Shown here: positions 1-4,771 of the stretch, in pieces
Layout of the letters: each line of letters starts with the position of its first letter
Numbering within the stretch: the first letter of the stretch is position 1
Assembly: GCA_947570515.1 (NCBI GenBank)
Contig: CANOUM010000048.1
Span: forward strand, 1-9,764
Source: an uncultured Clostridia bacterium
GTDB taxonomy: Bacteria; Bacillota; Clostridia; Lachnospirales; Bianqueaceae
Length of the DNA: 9,764 nt
Direction of reading: 5' to 3'
The notes under the pieces: generated by a model
Told to the model about the DNA's origin: nothing
Seen by the model: the letters and a program-made list of their open reading frames with translations, nothing else
The model's database searches: none
Made by a program: the position numbers and the translations under genes

Positions 1-87
1 GATGCAGTTTCCGCCCGGATATACGATTTCCTGTTCTTCATAAATATCTACATTGTTATCGCCGATGCATAAGGCTTTAAGTATCAT
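1..87 (-). CDS. PfkB-family sugar kinase, fructoselysine 6-kinase-like (N-terminal 29 residues only)
   Basis: Read on the minus strand, an ATG at 87-85 follows a GGAGG site and opens a frame that runs off the window edge. The visible residues begin MILKALCIGDNNVDIYEEQ and continue to a PGGN motif. The I-G-D-N-x-V-D-I-Y start and the G-G-N substrate-binding motif are the opening signature of PfkB/ribokinase-family kinases. The arrangement is closest to what I recall of fructoselysine 6-kinase (FrlD), which phosphorylates Amadori compounds taken up from the diet or environment. A gene ends nine bases upstream, so this is the second or later gene of an operon. Only 29 residues are seen, so the substrate is a guess while the fold is fairly secure. 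The gene is unrelated in function and orientation to everything to its right. Confidence 0.62.
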   Translation of the reverse strand, partial: MILKALCIGDNNVDIYEEQEIVYPGGNCI

Positions 88-96
88 ACTGCCTCC

Positions 97-180
97 TTAC
101 TCTGCTTTGTGCTCCTTTAAGTAGTTTCCAAAATATTCTATGATCTCTTCCATGGCTTCATCAGCTGCCATATCAGCTGA
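97..180 (-). CDS. C-terminal end of an unidentified gene upstream of the sugar kinase
   Basis: On the minus strand an open frame ends with TAA at 99-97, nine bases before the kinase ATG, and GGAGG for the kinase lies in that gap. The readable tail is acidic and helical in look, ADMAADEAMEEIIEYFGNYL, then KEHKAE and stop. In the frl operons I know, the neighbour would be the deglycase FrlB or a transporter part, but I do not recognise this tail as either. The same frame stays open to about 237. Beyond about 180, however, the plus strand clearly encodes RecG, so the extension is probably only a shadow. The true body of this gene is missing from the window. Confidence 0.45.
   Translation of the reverse strand, partial: SADMAADEAMEEIIEYFGNYLKEHKAE
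161..180. repeat. Perfect 7-bp inverted repeat at the junction between the minus-strand operon and recG
   Basis: TCAGCTG at 161-167 and CAGCTGA at 174-180 are exact reverse complements separated by CCATAT. On the plus strand these bases encode Q-L-P-Y-Q-L-T, a natural RecG segment. On the minus strand they encode S-A-D-M-A-A-D, a natural part of the acidic tail of the other gene. The sequence therefore changes identity on this short palindrome. Confidence 0.7.
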
Positions 181-1466
181 CAGAGGCACAAAAAAGAGTT
201 TGGCAGGAAATAAAGCAGGATCTGGGAAAAGAGCAGGCTATGAACCGGTTAATACAGGGAGATGTAGGATGCGGAAAAACGTTTTTGGCCTTTCTTGCTA
301 TGTATACGACAGCGTATAATGGCTATCAGACAGCGCTTATGGCGCCGACGGAGGTGCTTGCCAGACAGCATGCGGCAGAAGCACAAAAATGGTTTACAAA
401 AATGCATATTCGCAGCGCACTTTTAACGGGAAGCATTAAAGGAAAAGAGAGAAAAGAAATACTGCAAGGGATTGCAGATGGCAGTATTCAGGTGGTCATA
501 GGGACGCATGCACTGATTTCGGAGGCAGTGGTATATCAAAATTTAGGATTGGTCATTACGGACGAGCAGCATCGTTTTGGTGTGCGGCAGCGCATCGCAT
601 TAGCTGGAAAAGGAAAAATGCCTAATGTAATGGTCATGACAGCCACACCGATCCCGCGGACACTGGCTATGATTTTGTATGGAGATATGGATATTTCCAT
701 TGTAGATCAGCTACCCCCTGGCAGAACTCCGATTCAGACCTTTTGTGTGGATCGATCCTATGAGCAGCGTTTATATGGATTTATCAGAAAGCAGATCGCG
801 CTGGGACATCAGGTGTATATCATATGCCCCATGGTAGAGGAAGAGGCAGAAGAGGAAAAGGAAGCGCCGCTGCGTTCAGCGGTGGAATATGCGGCTTTTT
901 TGCAGAACATGATTTTCCCCGATCTGACGGTTGACGTGCTGCATGGAAAGATGAAGCCGGCAGAAAAGGATAGGGCCATGGCTGCTTTCTCTGAAGGAAA
1001 AACGCAGATTTTGGTTGCGACAACGGTCATCGAAGTGGGAGTGAACGTCCCCAATGCCTCGCTGATGATTATTGAAAATGCAGAGAGATTTGGACTGGCT
1101 CAGCTGCATCAGCTTCGCGGACGTGTTGGCAGGGGAGAGACAGAGTCATATTGTGTGCTGGTTACAGACAGCCAGCAAACCCAGACACGCAAGCGAATGA
1201 AAATCATGGTGGACAGTACGGATGGCTTTTTCATCGCAGAAGAAGATTTGCGTCTCAGAGGAGCCGGCGATGTATTCGGCCTTAGACAGCATGGCCTGCC
1301 AGACTTTAAACTGGCAGATCTGTATCGGGATGTAGCAATATTAAAAGAAGCACAGAGTCTTGCACAGACGGTGATGCTTTCTGATCCGGATCTGAAGCAG
1401 TTATCTCATGAAGGGATCGCCAAAGAGCTAGGGGCATTTTGGGAAAAAGCAGTGATTGAATCATAA
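165..1466 (+). CDS. recG: ATP-dependent DNA helicase RecG, 5'-truncated (helicase half only)
   Basis: RecG unwinds and reverses stalled replication forks and branch-migrates Holliday junctions. Counting from the Met at 240, the visible motifs are Walker A GDVGCGKT (7-14, with Cys where Ser is usual), APTEVLARQH (35-44), DEQH (108-111), TATPIPRT (134-141), VATTVIEVGVNVP (259-271), QLRGRVGRG (291-299) and the RecG-specific tail around RLRGAGDVFGLRQHG (338-352). Homology continues upstream of that Met through QLTEAQKRVWQEIKQDLGKE to about base 165, so the ATG at 240 is an internal codon; it also lacks a ribosome binding site. The frame is closed by TGA at 141-143. Full-length RecG is about 680-690 residues, so roughly the first 240 (wedge/OB domain that binds the fork) are missing. 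This is either a genuine disruption, which would leave a non-functional fragment, or an assembly or chimera artefact. Identity is near certain; gene status is not. Confidence 0.93.
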   Translation: MPYQLTEAQKRVWQEIKQDLGKEQAMNRLIQGDVGCGKTFLAFLAMYTTAYNGYQTALMAPTEVLARQHAAEAQKWFTKMHIRSALLTGSIKGKERKEILQGIADGSIQVVIGTHALISEAVVYQNLGLVITDEQHRFGVRQRIALAGKGKMPNVMVMTATPIPRTLAMILYGDMDISIVDQLPPGRTPIQTFCVDRSYEQRLYGFIRKQIALGHQVYIICPMVEEEAEEEKEAPLRSAVEYAAFLQNMIFPDLTVDVLHGKMKPAEKDRAMAAFSEGKTQILVATTVIEVGVNVPNASLMIIENAERFGLAQLHQLRGRVGRGETESYCVLVTDSQQTQTRKRMKIMVDSTDGFFIAEEDLRLRGAGDVFGLRQHGLPDFKLADLYRDVAILKEAQSLAQTVMLSDPDLKQLSHEGIAKELGAFWEKAVIES

Positions 1467-1468
1467 AA

Positions 1469-1499
1469 CGGGGAGCTGCGTATAAACGCAGACTCCCCG
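1469..1499 (-). terminator. Intrinsic terminator between convergent recG and ssp
   Basis: CGGGGAGCTGCG (1469-1480), a 6-base loop, then CGCAG, one bulged A, and CTCCCCG (1493-1499) form a GC-rich 12-bp stem. Read on the minus strand the stem is followed by TTTTAT, so it best serves the spore-protein gene. It begins three bases after the recG stop codon and may also stop plus-strand transcripts, although no T-run follows on that side. Confidence 0.8.
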
Positions 1500-1511
1500 C
1501 TGCTGGCTTAC

Positions 1512-1727
1512 TTAGAACTTGGAACCGCTTTTGCCGGCCATATCTGCTTCAGCCTTTTCGATCATTTTCTTAACCATATATCCGCCAACGTAACCGTTCT
1601 GAGCGGAAGTCAGGTCTCCGTTGTAACCCTGTTTCAACGGAACGCCAATCTCGTTGGCTACTTCATACTTGAACTGCTCCATAGCCTGGCTGGCTTCAGG
1701 AACTGCTTTTTTAGATTTGCTAGACAT
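1512..1727 (-). CDS. Alpha/beta-type small acid-soluble spore protein
   Basis: This 71-residue protein belongs to the alpha/beta SASP family, which coats and protects DNA in the dormant spore and is degraded by the Gpr protease at germination. Visible signatures are the first helix with the cleavage region KYEVANEIGVPL (20-31, cut expected after Glu22) and the second conserved block GDLTSAQNGYVGGYMVKKMIEKAE (37-60), which matches the family pattern GDLTxxxNGxVGGxMxKxM. The start was chosen at the ATG at 1727 because GGAGG (1740-1736) lies eight bases upstream. An in-frame TTG at 1742 would contain the ribosome binding site itself. The gene converges on recG with a shared terminator. Expression would be forespore-specific (sigma-G) by family precedent. 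Its presence marks the organism as a spore former. Confidence 0.95.
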   Translation of the reverse strand: MSSKSKKAVPEASQAMEQFKYEVANEIGVPLKQGYNGDLTSAQNGYVGGYMVKKMIEKAEADMAGKSGSKF

Positions 1728-1751
1728 AATCATTTCCTCCAAAATAATAAA

Positions 1752-1782
1752 TAGTATTTTCGGTTCCGGGCTGAGAGAATCA
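1752..1782 (-). promoter_or_regulatory. Tentative sigma-G-like promoter for the spore-protein gene
   Basis: On the minus strand, TGATTC (1782-1777) and AATACTA (1758-1752) are 18 bases apart. They partly match the sigma-G pattern TG(A/C)ATA and CATNNTA. Transcription would begin near 1745, giving a short leader that holds GGAGG. The -35 match is weak (4 of 6). A second -10-like CATTCTA lies at 1848-1842 but has a poorer -35. Confidence 0.3.
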
Positions 1783-1815
1783 GCGGGAAACCGTTTTGAA
1801 TCTCAAAGCCCGGAA
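1764..1815 (+). other. Compact nested stem-loop with a GAAA tetraloop in the ssp-rsmD intergenic region
   Basis: TTCCGGGCT (1764-1772) pairs with AGCCCGGAA (1807-1815). Inside, GAGA (1775-1778) pairs with TCTC (1801-1804), TCA (1780-1782) with TGA (1797-1799), and CGG (1784-1786) with CCG (1791-1793) around a GAAA loop. The unpaired bases between helices are GA opposite AA and A opposite A. Purine-purine internal loops and a GNRA loop appear only when the plus strand is read, which suggests a plus-strand RNA rather than a leader of the minus-strand ssp gene. No T-run follows, so it is not a standard terminator. Function unknown. Confidence 0.5.
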
Positions 1816-1858
1816 TTGAATTTCGGTTTTGAGTTCGCTAATAGAATGCGCGTTTTTA

Positions 1859-1874
1859 TCACTTTTATAAGTGA
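1859..1874. repeat. Short inverted repeat TCACTT-TTAT-AAGTGA
   Basis: Two perfect 6-bp arms flank a 4-base AT centre, about 60 bp upstream of the rsmD -35 box and about 130 bp upstream of the ssp start. It could be a repressor site or a weak hairpin. Nothing else in the sequence decides between these. Confidence 0.3.
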
Positions 1875-1931
1875 CAATTTCTGGATATAGAAAGAAATCG
1901 TAAAATATTTGTAATTTTTTGTTCGCGATTC

Positions 1932-1959
1932 TTGACATTTAGAAAATAATCTATAAAAT
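1932..1959 (+). promoter_or_regulatory. Vegetative (sigma-A) promoter for the rsmD-coaD run
   Basis: A perfect TTGACA (1932-1937) is followed after 16 bases by TAAAAT (1954-1959, 5 of 6). The region is strongly AT-rich upstream. Transcription would begin near 1966, leaving a leader of about 50 bases before the rsmD ATG. The first bases of the leader can fold into an A-rich/T-rich hairpin (1960-1991). Confidence 0.65.
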
Positions 1960-2018
1960 AAAAGAAAGAGGTCAATGGTACCTTTTCTTTTCGTAGGACA
2001 GAAAGGATCTTATCATTT

Positions 2019-2573
2019 ATGATGCGAGTCATTGCGGGAAGTGCCAAAGGGCGTAAGCTTTTGACACCGGAAGGGATGAATACAAGACCAACGACAGATC
2101 GTTTAAAAGAGGCGTTGTTTGGTATGATTCAGTTTGAAGTACCGCAGGCGGAATTTTTGGATTTATTTGCGGGAAGCGGCGGAATCGGAATTGAGGCGCT
2201 GTCCAGAGGGGCCAAAAGCTTGGATTCGGCAGAGCAAGATTCAAAAGCAATTTCCTGTATTATGTCTAATCTTAAGAATTTGAAGATGGAGAAAAAAGCA
2301 AAGGTATGGCCCTTTTCAGTAGAAAGGGTTTTGCAGAAACTCTATCAAGAAAACCGTACATTTGATATTATTTTTATGGATCCTCCTTATCAAAAAGGAT
2401 GGGAGGATAAGATCTGTACCATGATTTCAGAATATAAACTATTAAAGCCGGAAGGTATTTTGATTGTAGAATCTTCTTCTGAAACAGAGATAGCTGCTGT
2501 AGGGCTGCAACTGGTTAAAGAAAAGACGTATAAGACTACAAAGTTTTCATTTTTTCGGCTGGCTTTAGAGTAG
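2019..2573 (+). CDS. rsmD: 16S rRNA (guanine(966)-N(2))-methyltransferase RsmD
   Basis: RsmD transfers a methyl group from S-adenosylmethionine to N2 of G966 in 16S rRNA during 30S assembly in the cytoplasm. The 184-residue length is typical. The N-terminal signature VIAGSAKGRKL and RPTTDRLKEALF (23-34) are present. SAM motif I is DLFAGSGGIGIEALSRGA (48-65), an acidic ribose-binding residue follows near Glu72, and the catalytic DPPY is at 121-124. GAAAGGA lies 11 bases before the first of two adjacent ATGs; the first gives the better spacing. It is the first gene of a run with coaD (14-base gap), the same pairing as ylbH-ylbI in B. subtilis. No odd features. Confidence 0.96.
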   Translation: MMRVIAGSAKGRKLLTPEGMNTRPTTDRLKEALFGMIQFEVPQAEFLDLFAGSGGIGIEALSRGAKSLDSAEQDSKAISCIMSNLKNLKMEKKAKVWPFSVERVLQKLYQENRTFDIIFMDPPYQKGWEDKICTMISEYKLLKPEGILIVESSSETEIAAVGLQLVKEKTYKTTKFSFFRLALE

Positions 2574-2587
2574 AAAGAGAGTAGCGC

Positions 2588-3064
2588 ATGCGGGTTGGAG
2601 TATATCCGGGAAGTTTTGATCCGGTTACCCTGGGGCATTTAGACATTATCGAGCGAGGAGCTAAGATTGTTGATAAGCTGATTGTGGGAGTCCTGTTAAA
2701 TGGTACGAAAAATCCAATGTTTTCGGTGCAGCAGCGCATTGAATTATTGCAAGAGGCTACAGCACATGTATCGAACGTCGAGATACGTCCCTTTGAAGGA
2801 CTTTTAGTAGATTTTCTGCGGCAAGAAGGGGCCACGATGGTCATTCGGGGGTTGCGGGCGGTAACCGACTTTGAATATGAGCTGCAGATGGCACAGGCGA
2901 ATCGTAATTTGTATTCGGAGATGGAGACAGTTTTTTTGACCACGAACGTGCAGTACTCTTTTATCAGTTCGACGATCGTAAAAGATATTTTGCGGCATAA
3001 CGGGGATGTGGAACATTTTGTTCCCAGAAAGGCACTAGAGAAGATATATCAATTCAGGAGGTAG
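2588..3064 (+). CDS. coaD: Phosphopantetheine adenylyltransferase
   Basis: CoaD joins 4'-phosphopantetheine and ATP to make dephospho-CoA, the fourth of five steps of CoA synthesis. It is a cytoplasmic nucleotidyltransferase, usually hexameric. The 158-residue length is standard. Visible are GSFDPVTLGH (8-17) with the T-x-G-H nucleotide-binding motif at 14-17, the phosphate-binding Lys41 region NGTKNP, the IRGLRAVTDFEYELQMA block (86-102), and ISSTIVK (126-132), the second nucleotide-binding motif. An AAAGAGAG stretch precedes the ATG by about six bases. The last codons AGG-AGG-TAG (Arg-Arg-stop) double as the Shine-Dalgarno site of the next gene, so the two are probably translationally coupled. 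Confidence 0.97.
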   Translation: MRVGVYPGSFDPVTLGHLDIIERGAKIVDKLIVGVLLNGTKNPMFSVQQRIELLQEATAHVSNVEIRPFEGLLVDFLRQEGATMVIRGLRAVTDFEYELQMAQANRNLYSEMETVFLTTNVQYSFISSTIVKDILRHNGDVEHFVPRKALEKIYQFRR

Positions 3065-3068
3065 CATT

Positions 3069-3617
3069 ATGGATCGGCAGATGGAAATTGAAGAGATTTT
3101 AGCGAGCATTGAAGAAATTTTAGAACAGGCCAAATCGGTTCCTTTTAGTGATAAAGTATTGGTGGATCGGGAAGAGCTTTTTGATTTGATTACGGATATC
3201 CGTCTGAAAATGCCTACTGAAATTGAACAGTCAAAATGGGTATTAGAAGAGAAAAATCGTATTATTGTAGAAGCGCAGCGTGAAGCAGAGAGCAAAATCA
3301 AAGAGGCCGAAGAAGAACGGGCTAAGATGATCAATGAGCATGAGGTAACCCGCAAAGCATATGCGCAGGCCGAAGAAATTGTGGAAAATGCAAAACGTGT
3401 TTCTAAGGATATGCGCATGGGCGCTAAAGAATATGCGGATGATTTGCTCATGCAGATTGATGACCAGATGAAGCAGCTTACCAGCTTTACGCATGAGCGT
3501 CTGTATGAAGTCATTGGTACGATCGATGCAAAGGCAAAGGATTTCTCAGCAGTCATCGAGCAAAAAAGCCGTATTTTGCAGCAGAACCGCAAAGAGCTGA
3601 ATATTCACAGAGATTAA
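3069..3617 (+). CDS. Coiled-coil protein resembling the actinobacterial septum factor SepIVA
   Basis: This is a soluble, highly charged 182-residue protein with no signal peptide or membrane segment. It begins four bases after coaD, using AGGAGG at 3056-3061. Residues 1-25 form a short helix ending AKSVPFSDKV. Residues 32-54 (DREELFDLITDIRLKMPTE) form a compact motif, and about 55-135 is a long coiled coil rich in Glu, Lys and Ala, followed by a second helical stretch. Database annotation of such Clostridial genes is often only ATPase or ATP synthase subunit B-like, which reflects coiled-coil content. The pattern VP...(D/E)-x-L-x-x-L-I-x-D-I-(K/R)...P-x-E-(I/L) is very like what I recall of mycobacterial SepIVA (Rv2927c), a DivIVA-like septation protein also encoded just after rsmD-coaD. 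A role in cell division or envelope organisation is inference. The Clostridial form is shorter than the mycobacterial one. Confidence 0.75.
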   Translation: MDRQMEIEEILASIEEILEQAKSVPFSDKVLVDREELFDLITDIRLKMPTEIEQSKWVLEEKNRIIVEAQREAESKIKEAEEERAKMINEHEVTRKAYAQAEEIVENAKRVSKDMRMGAKEYADDLLMQIDDQMKQLTSFTHERLYEVIGTIDAKAKDFSAVIEQKSRILQQNRKELNIHRD

Positions 3618-3683
3618 AATCGTTCATAACATTGACTCATTTAGAGAAAGTGCGTACAGGGCTGTGTGCAATTTTACGATGGC

Positions 3684-3711
3684 ATGTATGCAGCCAGCTA
3701 TTTGCATACAT
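3684..3711. repeat. Inverted repeat ATGTATGC / GCATACAT upstream of ylbJ
   Basis: Perfect 8-bp arms at 3684-3691 and 3704-3711 are separated by 12 bases. The right arm contains CATACA, which resembles a sigma-E -10 box with a GCATGTA -35-like element at 3682-3688 (16-base spacer). It could be a regulator-binding dyad or a second, weaker promoter. Confidence 0.35.
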
Positions 3712-3730
3712 AAAAATAAACTGAATAATG

Positions 3731-3759
3731 GCATAAAGAAACTTCTGAAGGCATACAGT
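3731..3759 (+). promoter_or_regulatory. Sigma-E-like (mother-cell sporulation) promoter for ylbJ
   Basis: GCATAAA (3731-3737) and CATACAGT (3752-3759) are 14 bases apart. This fits the sigma-E pattern (G/T)(A/C)ATA(A/T)(A/T) with CATACANT at every constrained position. Transcription would start near 3766, giving a leader of under 20 bases with GGAGG at 3774-3778. In B. subtilis ylbJ belongs to the sigma-E regulon, so position and target agree. Confidence 0.6.
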
Positions 3760-3783
3760 AAATCAAAGTCTTTGGAGGCGGTT

Positions 3784-4677
3784 ATGATGTTCAGAGTAAA
3801 GAAAAGAATCATGCTTGTCACAGGTGTGATTCTTTTTTTAGTATTCTTGATGCTGCAGCCGGCAAAAGCCATGCAAGGAGTCAGGCAAGGCCTTCTTTTA
3901 TGGTATCAGGTTGTACTGCCCTCACAGTTTCCCTTTGTGACCTGTATTCATCTGCTGCTTCAGCTGCAGAACTTTTCTCATCTGCCGCCCCGTCTGTTTA
4001 CCTTTATCAGCGGCATGATTTCAGGATATCCGGTGGGCAGTATGACAGCGGCCCAGCTCTTTGAGAAAAAGCAAATTCCCCAAAATCAATTAACAGCACT
4101 GGCCGCTTTTTGCAATATGGCAGGGCCTCTTTTTGTCATCGGTACACTCGGAGTCGGTCTTTTACAAAATGTTACATATGGTTATATGCTGCTCTTTATT
4201 CAGTGGTCAGTCTCTGCCAGCCTCTCCTGGCTCTTCACACATAGACGAACAAAACTTCAGGGCAAACGCTATCCCGCAGAGCGGGAAAATCGAACGATGC
4301 AGGCAGCCTTGCCGCAGCCCGGCATCGGACGATTGTTAGGAGATGCTGTAGGGAGTGCGGCAGAGCTCATGTTAAAAATAGCCGGTTTTATTGCGCTTTT
4401 TTCTGTGATCCTTCAGTGGGTGCCCGGGTATCTGGGCGGTCTTTTAGAAATGACAAACGGTCTGCAGCTGATGGCAGCGTCTAGGTTATCTATAAAATGG
4501 AAGCTGACAGGATGTAGTTTTATATTAAACTTTTCCGGAATATGTGTCATTCTGCAAAGCCTTTCAGCAGCAGAGAAAGCACCGGTTGCGGCTGGGCGTT
4601 ATATGGGTCTAAAGATACTGCAGGGGAGCGTGGCGGCGGCGGTTACATTAGCGATTTGTCAGATTTTAGGGATGTAA
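3784..4677 (+). CDS. ylbJ: Sporulation integral membrane protein YlbJ
   Basis: YlbJ-family proteins are polytopic membrane proteins with nucleoside-recognition (Gate) regions, needed in B. subtilis for proper spore formation. The transported substrate is not known. Visible signatures are an N-terminal membrane helix (about 10-25), the block SGYPVGSMTAAQLFE (80-94), CNMAGPLFVIGTLGVG (110-125), a polar basic loop near 152-180, LLEMTNGLQL (about 220-229), and LNFSGICVILQSLS (about 248-261). The frame is open from 3664, but the start is set at the ATG at 3784 because GGAGG (3774-3778) lies five bases before it and the sigma-E-like promoter falls downstream of 3664. Another ATG at 3787 is equally possible. 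The resulting 297 residues are shorter than B. subtilis YlbJ (about 400), yet both conserved halves are present. No clear terminator separates it from the genes upstream. Confidence 0.85.
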   Translation: MMFRVKKRIMLVTGVILFLVFLMLQPAKAMQGVRQGLLLWYQVVLPSQFPFVTCIHLLLQLQNFSHLPPRLFTFISGMISGYPVGSMTAAQLFEKKQIPQNQLTALAAFCNMAGPLFVIGTLGVGLLQNVTYGYMLLFIQWSVSASLSWLFTHRRTKLQGKRYPAERENRTMQAALPQPGIGRLLGDAVGSAAELMLKIAGFIALFSVILQWVPGYLGGLLEMTNGLQLMAASRLSIKWKLTGCSFILNFSGICVILQSLSAAEKAPVAAGRYMGLKILQGSVAAAVTLAICQILGM

Positions 4678-4679
4678 CA

Positions 4680-4708
4680 TTGCTTTTTAAAACGGATGGT
4701 GCTATAAT
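4680..4708 (+). promoter_or_regulatory. Strong vegetative promoter for the parvulin foldase gene
   Basis: TTGCTT (4680-4685), a 17-base spacer and a perfect TATAAT (4703-4708) are preceded by TG one base upstream, giving an extended -10 (TGCTATAAT). Transcription would start near 4715. The -35 begins three bases after the ylbJ stop, so the foldase gene is an independent unit despite its close spacing. Confidence 0.8.
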
Positions 4709-4718
4709 GCTTATAGCA

Positions 4719-4742
4719 ATCTGCCCTTTTAAAAGAGCAGAT
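4719..4742. repeat. 24-bp near-perfect dyad at the transcription start of the foldase gene
   Basis: ATCTGC-C-CTTTT is followed directly by AAAAG-A-GCAGAT, mirror-paired at 11 of 12 positions. It starts about +5 relative to the predicted start. It may be an operator for a dimeric regulator or a 5'-end hairpin that stabilises the mRNA. There is no T-run, so it is not a standard terminator. Confidence 0.5.
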
Positions 4743-4771
4743 CGATACTAGATTGAAAGGTTGGTAAGACC

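Noticed and set aside
1766..1800. CTGAGAG stretch that recalls a TPP riboswitch
   Set aside because: The other invariant TPP segments (CTGATCTGG-like and CGTAGGGAA-like) are absent and no thiamine gene follows.
1960..1991. A-rich/T-rich hairpin (AAAAGAAAG...CTTTTCTTTT) at the start of the rsmD leader
   Set aside because: The left arm overlaps the predicted transcription start, so most of it may not be in the RNA, and pairing of A-rich with T-rich tracts is easily found by chance in such AT-rich DNA.
3035..3592. 185-residue open frame on the minus strand opposite the coiled-coil gene
   Set aside because: It mirrors the real gene almost end to end, and its Ser- and Ile-rich composition is the complement of Glu/Lys/Ala-rich coiled-coil codons. 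No start signal.
3632..3660. TTGACT as a vegetative promoter between the coiled-coil gene and ylbJ
   Set aside because: At the right distance (17 bases) the -10 would be TACAGG, a poor match, and the sigma-E-like site nearer the gene explains expression better.
3664..3783. N-terminal 40-residue extension of YlbJ from an upstream ATG
   Set aside because: It has no ribosome binding site, contains the predicted sigma-E promoter, and does not look like a membrane or signal segment.
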